Positions 6,008 to 15,800 of a DNA stretch of 42,500 nt are shown one piece after another. The stretch comes from Paenibacillaceae bacterium. Lineage in GTDB: Bacteria > Bacillota > Bacilli > Paenibacillales > Paenibacillaceae. The notes below the pieces were generated by a model. That model searched no databases, was not told the origin of the DNA, and saw nothing but the letters and a program-made list of their open reading frames with translations. Location of the stretch: contig CAAFUF010000026.1 in assembly GCA_900766135.1 (NCBI GenBank), positions 1 through 42,500 on the forward strand, given 5' to 3'. The number at the start of each line of letters is the position of its first letter. Positions within the stretch are counted from its first letter, which is position 1. A program made the position numbers and the translations under genes.

Positions 6008-8887
6008 TTGGGTAGTGAGAGTATCGTCATCAAGGGCGCCAGAGCGCATAATCTGAAAAACATAGATATCACGATACCGCGCGACAAGTTTGTCGTGCTT
6101 ACGGGGCTGAGCGGCTCCGGCAAGTCTTCGCTTGCTTTCGATACGATTTATGCCGAAGGGCAGCGCCGTTACGTCGAGTCGTTGTCCGCCTATGCGCGGC
6201 AGTTTTTGGGGCAGATGGATAAGCCGGACGTGGACTCGATCGAAGGATTGTCCCCGGCCATTTCCATCGACCAGAAGACGACGAGCCGCAACCCGCGTTC
6301 GACGGTAGGCACGGTCACGGAAATCTATGACTATCTTCGCTTATTGTTCGCCCGGATCGGGCACCCGCACTGCCCGGAGCACGGCATTGAAATCACGTCC
6401 CAGACCGTGGAGCAGATGGTTGACCGGATCATGCAATATCCCGAGCGGACGAGATTGCAGATTTTGGCCCCCGTCATCTCCGGCAAAAAGGGCGAGCACA
6501 AAAGCCTGCTCAGCGAAATCGCCAAGCAAGGCTTTGTCCGGGTTCGGGTGGACGGAGAACAGCGCGATTTATCGGAGGACATTGAACTCGAGAAGACCAA
6601 AAAGCACACGATCGAGGTCATCGTTGACCGGATCGTCGTGAAGGAAGATGCACGCAGCCGTCTGGCCGACTCGATCGAAACGGCGCTCAAAATGTCCGGC
6701 GGGCAAATCCTCGTCGATATTATCGGCCAAGAGGAGCTTCGCTTCAGCTCCAACTATGCTTGTCCGATTTGCGGGTTCAGCATTGATGAGCTGTCGCCGC
6801 GGATGTTTTCGTTCAACAGTCCGTTTGGGGCGTGTCCGGAATGCGACGGTCTTGGCGTGAAAATGATCATCGATAAGGATCTCCTTATCTCGGACCCCTC
6901 CAAATCTATCGAGGAAGGCGCTTTTGAGGCGTGGGCGGGCGGTACTTCCAACTACTATCCGCAATTTTTGAGATCGGTTTGCGAGCATTTCAATATCCCG
7001 CAAAATGTACCGGTTTCCGAGCTGACGGCGGATCAGATGGACAAGCTGCTGTACGGGACCGGAGAAACGAAGGTTCGGTTCCGTTATGAGAACGACTTTG
7101 GCATGAGCAGAGATGCCTACGTAACGTTTGAAGGAATCATTCCTAACCTCGAACGGCGTTACCGGGATACCGCTTCGGAAGGCATTCGCGAGTTCATCGA
7201 GGAGTTTATGGGCTCCAAGCCTTGCGGGACCTGTCATGGACATCGCTTGAAGAAGGAAGTCCTGGCGGTAACGGTCAACAACCAGAACATCGCGCACGTG
7301 ACATCTTTGTCGATCGGTGATGCAAGAGAGTTTTTCGGTCAATTGGAGCTTACGGACAAAGAAAAATCCATCGCCAACCTGATCCTGAAGGAGATCAACA
7401 GCCGGCTTGGGTTCCTGGTGAACGTCGGCTTGGAATACCTGACGCTCAGCCGGGCGGCCGGCACCTTGTCCGGTGGCGAAGCGCAGCGCATCCGACTGGC
7501 TACGCAAATCGGCTCCAGCCTGATGGGCGTTCTGTACATCCTGGACGAACCAAGCATCGGGCTGCATCAACGGGACAATGATAAGTTGATCTCGACGTTG
7601 AATCATATGCGCGACCTCGGCAATACATTGATCGTCGTCGAACACGACGAGGATACGATGCTGGCAGCGGATTATATTATCGATATTGGGCCCGGCGCAG
7701 GCATTCACGGCGGCCAAGTGATCTCGCAGGGGACGCCGAAGGAAGTCATGAACGACCCTCGTTCCCTGACTGGCCAGTATTTGAGCGGCAAAAGGTTTAT
7801 TCCGGTGCCATTGTCCCGGCGCAAGCCGGATGGCCGCTGGCTGGAGGTCAAAGGAGCCAAGGAGAATAACCTGAAGAACATCAACGTGAAGTTCCCGATT
7901 GGCGTATTTTCTGCAGTAACCGGGGTTTCCGGCTCCGGCAAGTCGACGCTCGTCAACGAAATTTTGTATAAAACGTTGGCTCGCGACTTGAATCGGGCAA
8001 GAGTGCGTCCAGGGCAATACAAGGAAATCAAAGGGCTCGAGCATGTGGATAAGGTCGTCGATATCGACCAGTCCCCAATCGGCCGCACGCCGCGATCCAA
8101 TCCGGCAACCTACACCGGCGTTTTTGACGATATTCGCGATTTGTTCTCGCAAACAACGGAAGCAAAAGTACGCGGCTACAAAAAAGGCCGCTTCAGCTTC
8201 AATATCAAAGGCGGACGCTGCGAAGCCTGCAAAGGCGACGGGATCATCAAGATCGAAATGCACTTCCTGCCCGACGTGTACGTTCCTTGCGAAGTCTGCA
8301 AAGGCAAGCGGTACAACCGGGAGACGCTGGAAGTGAAATATAAAAACAAGAGTATTGCCGACGTGCTGGAGATGACGATCGAGGATGCAACGGAGTTTTT
8401 CCAGAACATACCGAAGATTCATCGCAAGCTGCAAACGCTGATGGACGTTGGTTTGGGGTACGTGACCCTGGGGCAACCGGCTACGACGCTGTCCGGCGGG
8501 GAAGCTCAACGCGTGAAGCTGGCCTCGGAATTGTATCGCCGCAGCACCGGCAAAACGATTTACATCCTGGACGAACCAACGACCGGCTTGCATGTCGACG
8601 ATATCGACCGGTTGCTTAAGGTACTCCATCGTCTGGTCGATTCCGGGGAAACGGTGCTCGTGATTGAGCACAACCTGGACGTGATCAAGACGGCCGATTA
8701 CCTGATCGATTTGGGTCCGGAAGGCGGCAGCGGGGGAGGAACCGTAATTGCTACCGGCACGCCGGAGGACATCGTAAAAGTGGAAAATTCTTATACCGGG
8801 CGTTACCTGGCTCCAATTCTCAAACGGGATACCAAGCGCACGGCAGAACTAAGCGAAGTAGAAGAGAAGGATCGGGAAGTCGTATAG
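6008..8887 (+). CDS. uvrA: Excinuclease ABC subunit UvrA
   Basis: 959 aa. UvrA is the ATP-binding damage sensor of nucleotide excision repair, acting as a dimer with UvrB. There are two ABC modules: Walker A GLSGSGKSS near the N-terminus and GVSGSGKST in the second half, signatures LSGGEAQRIRLA and LSGGEAQRVKLA, and Walker B ILDEPSIGLH and ILDEPTTGLH. Zinc modules are seen at CPICGF...CPEC and CEACKGDG...CEVCKGK. The start is chosen as TTG 6008: GGGAG at 5994-5998 directly abuts the ATG at 5999, which is too close, while TTG 6008 is 9 nt away and aligns with the usual M-x-S-E-x-I-V-I-K-G N-terminus. The long upstream open frame runs through the leader RNA and is not coding. A hairpin follows at 8896-8925. 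Confidence 0.97.
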   Translation: MGSESIVIKGARAHNLKNIDITIPRDKFVVLTGLSGSGKSSLAFDTIYAEGQRRYVESLSAYARQFLGQMDKPDVDSIEGLSPAISIDQKTTSRNPRSTVGTVTEIYDYLRLLFARIGHPHCPEHGIEITSQTVEQMVDRIMQYPERTRLQILAPVISGKKGEHKSLLSEIAKQGFVRVRVDGEQRDLSEDIELEKTKKHTIEVIVDRIVVKEDARSRLADSIETALKMSGGQILVDIIGQEELRFSSNYACPICGFSIDELSPRMFSFNSPFGACPECDGLGVKMIIDKDLLISDPSKSIEEGAFEAWAGGTSNYYPQFLRSVCEHFNIPQNVPVSELTADQMDKLLYGTGETKVRFRYENDFGMSRDAYVTFEGIIPNLERRYRDTASEGIREFIEEFMGSKPCGTCHGHRLKKEVLAVTVNNQNIAHVTSLSIGDAREFFGQLELTDKEKSIANLILKEINSRLGFLVNVGLEYLTLSRAAGTLSGGEAQRIRLATQIGSSLMGVLYILDEPSIGLHQRDNDKLISTLNHMRDLGNTLIVVEHDEDTMLAADYIIDIGPGAGIHGGQVISQGTPKEVMNDPRSLTGQYLSGKRFIPVPLSRRKPDGRWLEVKGAKENNLKNINVKFPIGVFSAVTGVSGSGKSTLVNEILYKTLARDLNRARVRPGQYKEIKGLEHVDKVVDIDQSPIGRTPRSNPATYTGVFDDIRDLFSQTTEAKVRGYKKGRFSFNIKGGRCEACKGDGIIKIEMHFLPDVYVPCEVCKGKRYNRETLEVKYKNKSIADVLEMTIEDATEFFQNIPKIHRKLQTLMDVGLGYVTLGQPATTLSGGEAQRVKLASELYRRSTGKTIYILDEPTTGLHVDDIDRLLKVLHRLVDSGETVLVIEHNLDVIKTADYLIDLGPEGGSGGGTVIATGTPEDIVKVENSYTGRYLAPILKRDTKRTAELSEVEEKDREVV

Positions 8888-8895
8888 ACATAAAT

Positions 8896-8925
8896 CAAAG
8901 CAGCCTCCGTAAGGGGGCTGCTTTG
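8896..8925 (+). terminator. Hairpin after uvrA
   Basis: CAAAGCAGCC pairs with GGCTGCTTTG, extended by three more pairs around a GTAA loop, just after the uvrA stop. There is no long T tract beyond the CTTT inside the stem, so this is a weak or non-canonical terminator. It lies before the converging reductase gene. Confidence 0.6.
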
Positions 8926-8970
8926 GCGTTAATGATTCGACCTATTTCTGTTTGCCTAATACCTTCAGCC

Positions 8971-10608
8971 TTACGAGGCGATTCCCGCCTCCAAAATCCG
9001 GCTTAATTGCTCCTGGAACGCCGGAACTCCAACGCGCAGGACGAATTCATGGAAGGATTCGGAGGTGTTCCGATTCGTTTTGTAGAATAACAGCAGTTGC
9101 TCAAGGACGTAGGCGACTTGATCACCTTTGACGCGCCCTTTGAGCGCTTGGTTGAACTGGGCTTGGGGTCCATTTGTACCGCCGCCCAAAGTACCGCCTA
9201 CGGCAATATCAAACGCATCAACCATGCCTTCCGGCGTCTTGACCAAGGAACCCTGCAATCCAATATCGGCGATGTGCTTTTGTCCGCACGCATTCGGGCA
9301 GCCGATAAAGTGAATGCGGACCTTTTCGTCCAGCTCCACATGCTGGTCCAGATACTCCGCCACTTCGACCGCGCGTTGCTTCGTTTCCACGATGGCCAGG
9401 TTGCAAAATTCATTACCCGTGCAAGAGACGGTCCGGCTCATAAAATGCTTCGGAAACGGCGTTAAACGCTGAAGCACCGGTGCTTGGAGCGCTTCTTCCA
9501 CCTTATCGTCCGGAATGCCGCTAAGCAAAATATTTTGAGACATCGTGGTGCGGATTTTGCCTTCACCGTATTGGTCGGCCACGTCGGCTAGCTGTTCCAG
9601 CTCCTCGGCGTTTAACCGGCCAACCGGTACGTTAAGGCCGATATAATTAAGCCCTTCCTGTTTCTGCGGATGCACCCCGTCGAAATAGGCCGCTTGCCAG
9701 CCGACGGTCTTGTCTTCCCCGCGCGACTCCAGTTCGCCAACGAGTTCGACCAGCTTCTCCTTGAATTTCTCCGGTCCCCAATCGGCGACCAGAAATTTCA
9801 GGCGGGCGTGATGGCGTTTTTCCCGGTAGCCGTGATCGCGGAAAATCGTGGTGACCCCAATCGCAACCTTCAGTACTTCCTCCGGTCTGACGAAAATGTC
9901 CAACGGTTTGGCCAAATGCGGTTTCGCGGATAAACCACCGCCAACCACGGCATGGAAACCGACGACCTCTTTCCCATCGATCACCTTAACCGCAGGCGTA
10001 AAGGCCAGATCGTTGATTTCCGCTTGCGCATTATTATAGGGATTTGCGGAGATCGACATTTTATATTTTCGCGGCAGGTTGGAAAAATCCCGGTTCAACA
10101 GGAAAAATTGGTTAACCTCCTCGACGATCTCCGTCGTATCGATTAATTCATCCTTGTCGATCCCGGCGAGCGGGTTGCCGACAATGGTCCGCGGGCAGTC
10201 GCCGCACGCTTCGAACGAATACAAACCGACTTCTTCCAGCCGTTTGAAAATATCGGGCAAATGCTCCACCCGCAGCCAGTGGAATTGGATGGCTTGACGC
10301 GTCGTCACGTCCACCAGGTCGCGGCCATACAAGCGGGCGATATCCGCCAGGGCACGTGCCTGACGGGTGGTCATGATCCCGGTATTGATGCGCACGCGCA
10401 TCATGAAGTGACCGTCTTTCGGTTTCTGCTGATACACGCCGGCCCATTTGAAACGGTCCATATCGTCCGCAGGAATGGAATCGTAGCCCTTAACCGCATA
10501 CTCCTCAATAATCGTACGGATGACGTCCAGCCCGTCTTTTTCCAATTTAACGAATTCGAATTTGTTTAATTTCTCCGGCTCCGCGGTCCATATCGGTTCA
10601 TAAGCCAT
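8971..10608 (-). CDS. Siroheme/4Fe-4S nitrite or sulfite reductase (ferredoxin-type)
   Basis: 545 aa. It catalyses six-electron reduction of nitrite to ammonia or sulfite to sulfide. The siroheme-[4Fe-4S] ligands are clear: C396-x5-C402 in SCTGNEFC and C437-x3-C441 in GCPNAC. Two ferredoxin-reductase-like half domains flank siroheme-binding regions (TTRQAIQFHW and RTTMSQNILLSG). No NAD or flavin domain is fused, so the electron donor is likely ferredoxin. Start ATG 10608 (MAYEPIW) follows GGGAGG at 7 nt; a longer open frame upstream has no such signal. Whether the substrate is nitrite or sulfite cannot be decided here, because no transport or siroheme genes adjoin it. Confidence 0.9.
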   Translation of the reverse strand: MAYEPIWTAEPEKLNKFEFVKLEKDGLDVIRTIIEEYAVKGYDSIPADDMDRFKWAGVYQQKPKDGHFMMRVRINTGIMTTRQARALADIARLYGRDLVDVTTRQAIQFHWLRVEHLPDIFKRLEEVGLYSFEACGDCPRTIVGNPLAGIDKDELIDTTEIVEEVNQFFLLNRDFSNLPRKYKMSISANPYNNAQAEINDLAFTPAVKVIDGKEVVGFHAVVGGGLSAKPHLAKPLDIFVRPEEVLKVAIGVTTIFRDHGYREKRHHARLKFLVADWGPEKFKEKLVELVGELESRGEDKTVGWQAAYFDGVHPQKQEGLNYIGLNVPVGRLNAEELEQLADVADQYGEGKIRTTMSQNILLSGIPDDKVEEALQAPVLQRLTPFPKHFMSRTVSCTGNEFCNLAIVETKQRAVEVAEYLDQHVELDEKVRIHFIGCPNACGQKHIADIGLQGSLVKTPEGMVDAFDIAVGGTLGGGTNGPQAQFNQALKGRVKGDQVAYVLEQLLLFYKTNRNTSESFHEFVLRVGVPAFQEQLSRILEAGIAS

Positions 10609-10702
10609 GCGATAACCTCCCTTTGATCCTTTGTGGTAATGAATCCTCTGTGGATTTCGCTTATTTAATTCCGACAACAAAACTATGAATAAGTTATTTT
10701 TC

Positions 10703-10731
10703 ATGGTACCACAGTTGAGAAATAGCGTAAA
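10703..10731 (-). promoter_or_regulatory. Candidate promoter of the reductase gene
   Basis: On the minus strand TTTACG and TACCAT are 17 bp apart, and a TGG gives an extended -10. It is about 95 nt before the reductase ATG. The rest of the 10609-10961 gap shows no convincing riboswitch or operator. Confidence 0.35.
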
Positions 10732-10961
10732 TAAAGAAAGGGACTTCCGGACATAAAACTTACTTATGAAGAATGAAAGATCTGGTGATAATGTATTTGT
10801 CAATGACGATCGGCATAAAACAAAAGTTGAATCCGGCGCTATAGGCATGATTCCAACGAAAAGTTTGACAAAATCTTGTCTTTCCTCTTGCATCCGAACG
10901 GGAGGGAAGATAACATAGAAGAAGAGTTGTGATTTCGTGGATTTCAAGAGGAGGTTTCGCG

Positions 10962-11177
10962 ATGTTGCTCGAAGCAGCGCAAGAAGCGGCAAAAACGACG
11001 ACATTTAACGGGTTCGATATTTTTATGATTTTGTTTACGATCATCATTTTGATCGGCGTTATCCGCCTGGTGACTGAACGTCCGAAGAAGAACTTGTTCG
11101 CCATCGGTTTCGGGATCATCAGCCTGTTGGTCTTTTTGGCGTCGGATGCGATTATGATCAAAACTTGGTTTAGCTAA
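10962..11177 (+). CDS. Small membrane protein, DUF2759-like
   Basis: 71 aa. A short N-terminal Ala/Glu/Lys stretch (LLEAAQEAAKTTT) is followed by two predicted membrane helices, FDIFMILFTIIILIGVIRLV and FAIGFGIISLLVFLASDAIM, separated by the basic turn TERPKKN. The start is ATG 10962 because AGAGGAGG lies 7 nt upstream; the ATT-containing open frame to its left has no ribosome site. I believe it belongs to the small two-helix DUF2759 proteins of Bacillales, whose role is unknown. It is a single-gene unit closed by a terminator at 11219-11257. Confidence 0.75.
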   Translation: MLLEAAQEAAKTTTFNGFDIFMILFTIIILIGVIRLVTERPKKNLFAIGFGIISLLVFLASDAIMIKTWFS

Positions 11178-11218
11178 GCCAAGGGGTGTGGTACATATTT
11201 CATCATATGAAATAAGCC

Positions 11219-11257
11219 AAGACACTTGATTCCTTTGGGAGGAATGAGGTGTCTTTT
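11219..11257 (+). terminator. Intrinsic terminator after the DUF2759-like gene
   Basis: AAGACAC pairs with GTGTCTT around an inner ATTCCT/AGGAAT stem, followed by TTTT. The T tract overlaps the -35 box of the next promoter. Confidence 0.8.
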
Positions 11258-11282
11258 CAATTTACAGCATTTGGATTATAAT
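11254..11282 (+). promoter_or_regulatory. Sigma-A promoter directly before an intrinsic terminator
   Basis: TTTTCA at 11254-11259 and TATAAT at 11277-11282 are 17 bp apart. Transcription would begin near 11289 and meet the 11295 hairpin after only a few bases. Confidence 0.5.
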
Positions 11283-11294
11283 AAATGGCAGGTG

Positions 11295-11338
11295 AAGCAC
11301 ACCTTGGCGTCCTTCGGATGGCGAGGTGTGCTTTTTTA
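11295..11338 (+). terminator. Promoter-proximal intrinsic terminator / short RNA
   Basis: AAGCACACCT pairs with AGGTGTGCTT, followed by a T-rich tract (TTTTTTATTTG). It begins within about 6 nt of the predicted transcript start, so it would give an RNA of roughly 50 nt or attenuate the small ORFs downstream. Confidence 0.7.
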
Positions 11339-11409
11339 TTTGTGGTAAATGGATGAAATTATCAGAAAAGCAAGAACAAAGGAGGTAAAAAGAAGGAGGA
11401 GGCGAATAA

Positions 11410-11451
11410 GTGAGTATACATATTTTTCCTGGATGCATGGCCTGTTGGTAA
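11410..11451 (+). CDS. Possible 13-residue peptide ORF
   Basis: A GTG at 11410 is preceded by AGGAGGAGG at 7 nt and opens a 13-codon frame (MSIHIFPGCMACW) that ends at TAA. The ribosome site is strong, but the peptide is tiny and unrecognised. It lies between a promoter-proximal terminator and a 54-aa membrane-peptide gene, so it could be a leader peptide. Chance is possible because the region is rich in AGGAGG-like runs. Confidence 0.3.
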   Translation: MSIHIFPGCMACW

Positions 11452-11495
11452 GGATGCAGAAGGGACACTTTCCCTTCAAGGGAGGTGATCGGAAA

Positions 11496-11660
11496 ATGGA
11501 AATGTTGAATGCAACGATAGCGGTGCTGATGTTCGCCGGAGCGTTATTAGGGGCTTTGAAGAAGGTCCTGCAAGAATGGTCCGAGATCCGCAGGCTTTTG
11601 TCCGAATTGATTTTTGCGGGCAAAAGAAAAAAGGATGGCTCCCACCGCCGCAAACGTTAG
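11496..11660 (+). CDS. Small basic single-helix peptide, unknown (toxin-like)
   Basis: 54 aa. A short N-terminus leads into one hydrophobic helix (ATIAVLMFAGALLGALKKVL), an amphipathic stretch and a strongly basic tail (GKRKKDGSHRRKR). The ATG at 11496 follows AAGGGAGGTGAT, a near-perfect ribosome site. A short helix plus basic tail is the shape of type I toxins and holin-like peptides, but I do not recognise the family. AAAAGGATG near the 3' end of the gene pairs with CATCCTTTT just after the stop, so the mRNA end is structured. No antisense promoter was found with confidence. Confidence 0.55.
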   Translation: MEMLNATIAVLMFAGALLGALKKVLQEWSEIRRLLSELIFAGKRKKDGSHRRKR

Positions 11661-11797
11661 GGCAACATCCTTTTCCGGGAGGGGCGAATGTGCCTCGTCC
11701 CTTCCCTTCTTTATCCTTATTATATCCAATTTATTTTATGCATACAAGCGTAGGAAAGGCGTGATGCCATGGAAGTAATCTTGATTTCAGCCGACGC

Positions 11798-11881
11798 ATG
11801 GTTATTGCTTTGTGGCTGATTGTTGGGTTCTTAATGATGGTTCGCAATCGTTTGGAAAATAAAAAAGTGAGGAGTGAGTAA
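11798..11881 (+). CDS. Possible 27-aa membrane peptide
   Basis: An ATG at 11798 opens a 27-codon frame encoding one hydrophobic helix (MVIALWLIVGFLMM) and a charged tail (RNRLENKKVRSE). It ends 2 nt before the next gene's ATG, so the two could be coupled. No ribosome site precedes it. An overlapping 16-codon frame at 11769 starts just upstream, so a frameshifted remnant is an alternative. Confidence 0.3.
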   Translation: MVIALWLIVGFLMMVRNRLENKKVRSE

Positions 11882-11883
11882 TC

Positions 11884-12798
11884 ATGAAAAAAATGTTGGC
11901 GGCGTTGATTTCTGGAGCGATTGTTCTTGGGGGATTTCAAGTTTCGGATGCGAAAGCAGTTGGATCTAATGCCATTGTGGGTGGGCCTAAATTGGCTGTC
12001 TTGGTCGATGGACGTAAGGTAAAATTCGAAGGCGGCGATCCGATATCGGAAAATGGCCGTATTCAAGTACCGCTCCGGGGTGTTGGCGAAGCCCTTGGTG
12101 CCGAAGTAAGGTTCGATGGCAAAACCGTGACGTACAAAAAGGAGGGAAAGACGATCGATCTTACCCTTGGGAGTAATATCGCTGTTGTTGACGGTAATCA
12201 GGTAAAGATGGATACCCCAGCTAAAGCTGTAAAAGGCCGGACTTATGTACCGCTGCGATTTATTAGCGAAAACCTGGGCGAAACCGTGAGCTGGGATCAG
12301 GTAGCAAATTGGGTTTGGGTAGGGGAAAAGGAAATTCCGACCCCGGAAGAGGCTGGAGTGAAGAATGTTTCGATCGCAAACTTCACGAAGTTAATTGGTG
12401 AGCATACCTGGATTCTAACAAGTGTCGAGGGAACAAAGTACACCACTGTCAACGTGATTAAAGCGGATGAACTTCCCTTAAAGATTGGGGATCGGGTGAT
12501 TTATGACATATGGCCAGTCAAGCAGGGAAGTATTGAAGGTTTGAAAATGCATGTTTCTAATGGTAGTCCATCATTGGTTTTCCTTGGTACTCAGTTTGAC
12601 GCAAGAACAAGAGATCCTAGAGAAAGTCTTTCAGTTACCAATCCGGATAAAACACGTACAGTGACCTATGCAGTCAAAAGCGGCCATGATGTAGATATCG
12701 ACCCGAATTTTGAAAAATTCCAATTAGCACAGGTTGATTACATTGTGATAGATATGTCTTCCAATGCTTTAACGGTCATTGAGAACCCGTTTAAATAA
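11884..12798 (+). CDS. Secreted protein with copper-amine-oxidase-type stalk domain
   Basis: 304 aa. A signal peptide (MKKMLAALISGAIVLGGF, likely cut after an Ala-rich site near residue 25) precedes the copper amine oxidase N-terminal-like repeat common in secreted Paenibacillus proteins: LVDGRKVKFE...GRIQVPLRGVGEALGAEV and VKGRTYVPLRFISENLGETVSWD. The name is historical and no oxidase centre is present. Residues about 150-304 match nothing I know. GAGGAG lies before the ATG. It is followed 14 bp later by a large secreted protein and is probably co-transcribed with it. Its base composition is more AT-rich than most of the window. Confidence 0.8.
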   Translation: MKKMLAALISGAIVLGGFQVSDAKAVGSNAIVGGPKLAVLVDGRKVKFEGGDPISENGRIQVPLRGVGEALGAEVRFDGKTVTYKKEGKTIDLTLGSNIAVVDGNQVKMDTPAKAVKGRTYVPLRFISENLGETVSWDQVANWVWVGEKEIPTPEEAGVKNVSIANFTKLIGEHTWILTSVEGTKYTTVNVIKADELPLKIGDRVIYDIWPVKQGSIEGLKMHVSNGSPSLVFLGTQFDARTRDPRESLSVTNPDKTRTVTYAVKSGHDVDIDPNFEKFQLAQVDYIVIDMSSNALTVIENPFK

Positions 12799-12812
12799 GA
12801 GGAGCTAGGGCT

Positions 12813-15800
12813 ATGTTAAAGAGAATCTTTATGACCGTATTGACTTCTCTAATAATATTGGGCAGCTTTTCGGTTCCTCCAAAAGTAGAGGCAGCTGGTA
12901 CATTACCAACCACCCAAGATAGGAACGAACCTAACAAATATTATTTCGTTGGCTTATTTAGTTCAGATATTTGGCGGAGATCGGATGGGGTAACTTGGAC
13001 AGGGGATGGTAGCCCGGGCGGACCAGTAAATATAACGTTTCCCTATTCTTTCGACTTTCCGGGCCGAAAAATAAAAAGTGTGCAAGTAGCTACGTTTAAA
13101 GATCCCGGCGATTGGGATAATGGCCTGAATATTTGGAATACATCGCGGTATAACTCCATGGACTGGAGTGACATGGAGAGATTTATGAGTAATAATTTTA
13201 ATTCTGTTCGATCAGGAGCTCTAACTCTGACGAATAATGGGAGTTCCGTTTCTTTTATTGTAAAAGTTGCTGGGACTTTAACGACATCACGGCCTAGTAA
13301 TGCTGGCAAGGATATAACAGATGAAGGTGGTGGTGGCCTGGGTGAAGGCGTTCTTGGCTACCGTTACTACTTTCCTTCCATGCTTACCATCGAGCTAGAA
13401 CCTGAGGAAGGGCAAGCAATTATTAAATACTTTACAACGACGGGGCAATCGCTAGACGGGATTGATGGCTTCCGTAATGAAACTAAACAGTTATTCAAGG
13501 ATCAACCGTATTCCTTCAAACCAATGTCAGCGCCGACTAATTATACATATCAAGGTTATCAAACAAAAGAAGATGTAGAACCAGTTGGTGGACCCAAGGA
13601 GAAAGGTGATCCACCAGGATTCACATATAACGGTAAATACTCAACCTATTACGTCTACTTTTACTACGAAAAAAAGGGAGGGCCACCTCCAGACCCCGAT
13701 CCAGATCCTGTAGGCCAATGCACCTCCCCTTCCCCTAGCGGCAACACCATCGACGTTCCGCTGAACGATCCGTCGGTCAGCGCGATGATTCGGGCGGACA
13801 GCCGGGGGAGTGAGCGGTTTAATGTGTTGGACGGGATCCCGACGACGGAGAGCTTATATGGCAATGTGCTCGCGAAGAGTTATTTGACGAAGAACCGGTT
13901 TGTGGAAATGAGCGGAACTTGCAGCTTTGATATTACGGTGAACCGTACATACGAACTGACTTGGGATCCCGGAAAAGAAGTCACGGACGAGAAGGGGAAC
14001 AAGCATACCGAACCCGACCCGCAGACGGCCAGCGAGACGGTGACGAAGTCATATGCGATCGAGCGGAAGTATTCCTTTTGGGTCATCGATAACCTGGAGG
14101 TTTACAAAATTAACGAAGCGACGCTGCAAAATTATGCTTTTGAAGGAAACGGCATCAGGCTTTCGCCTAGCGGGTATTCGCCGCCTAGCTTCGCTGCTAC
14201 GAAATCCAGCGGATATACGCCGCCATCGCCGCCAAGCACGGTGGAAGCGCCGTCCGGAAGCAAATCGGGCGGGAAGACAAAGCCGGACGTCAGTGGAGAA
14301 AACCTGAAATCCTATGCTGAGAATGCCGTAGAAGAGGTCAAGGTCAAAAACGATAGCCTTACCTTTAACGGAAGTACGATCATGAACGGCTCCCAAACGG
14401 AACAGACGGGACAACGGCCGGGGCAAATCCCCATGGCGACGCAAATCTCCAACAATGTGCTGTATAGTCCGGGACATGTGATTCCCACCAGCAAGACGAA
14501 CAAAGCGGATCAGCCGAGTACGGGGACGATCTATTATGGACTCATGAGCGGCAATATCAATGGCGGTTCCGACAAAAGCTACCCCATCTACGGCATCAAC
14601 AGCGTTACCGTACATACGCCCGTGGTGATGTACCCCGGCGTCTCCGACGATCGGGCCCATAATCAGAAGACGACTCCGGCGGCGGGACGGTCGGCGGTCA
14701 TTTTGGATCGGCCTTTTATGGTCATGATGCCGAACAGCGGCCAGCACACGAATGATCCGGGGTATGGGAACCGGGATTATTTGAAGTACATCGGCAGCAA
14801 GCAGGTTCGTTTCCCGTTTGATGTGTATGAGGGGACGAAAGCGGCATTTTATCCGAAAAACACCTGGATCGAGGTGGACAAGTCTCGGGAGCAATTTGCC
14901 TTTTACCTGCCCGTCTGGGTGGACGAAGGGTTTTATACCGTGGAGTTCCGCACCATAGCGCATAACGCGCCGCCCGGAGCCACGGAGCAGACCAACGCCA
15001 ACTTGAACCTCAGCCATCATATCGCCTACGGTACCGTGCCGGTTGACGTGATCGGGCGGGTGTATGATTTTCAGGTGACCGATATCGCGGATTATAACTG
15101 GGAAGGCGTTTTTCGGATGGCGACGGGAAGCCGGACGCCAACAGGCGCCGCCTACTGGGTCGGGTTGAACGGAATCGATGGGGCGCCCCGCGGGAACACC
15201 GGGCAATATACGCTGCCGATTCGCCCGGGGAGCCACCCGCTGTACAAAAACGCGGTGATCAAAACAGGATACCATTTCAAATTCGACCTTAAAACGAAGG
15301 GGAATATGTTTGGTCCTTTCGATCAAATCGTGATTACGCCTTCGTTTGATTTCATCGACGCGACGAACGGAGCTCGGCAGCCCGTTGATCTGTATTACCA
15401 TACCGGGAGTCGAAGCTACGTACGAATCGGTTCGGCAGCGGATCAGGTGCAGCGTTACGTGGTTCTGAATGAACGCTTGCGGAATGTGCCGATCGAGGAA
15501 CTGACGGATACGGCGCTCTATCAATATGATCATGCCTATACCTTTAACCAGGTGGCCGGGATCGGGCGCAGCCAGTTCGTGCAGCGGTATATCCAGAAGC
15601 AGTCGCAGCAAAAAACGCCTGTCGGCAGCTTCAGCCTGCTGCGTTTACCGGAAGGGGTTCGCACGCTGATCGGTCCAAAGACGGGAATTCCTTCCGGCGT
15701 GGATCCGGCGCGGGTCAATGCCGCGGTGCAACGATGGTACGGCGAATACAGCCTGCCGGCCGAAGTGTACGCCGTTCCGGCAGGCACGAACGTGGCGGAG

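Noticed and set aside
6569..8671. 700-codon open frame antisense to uvrA
   Set aside because: It mirrors the codon pattern of uvrA on the other strand, has no recognisable domain and no ribosome site.
14049..15611. 520-codon open frame antisense to the large secreted protein
   Set aside because: It is explained by the high GC and codon bias of the sense gene; no family resemblance.
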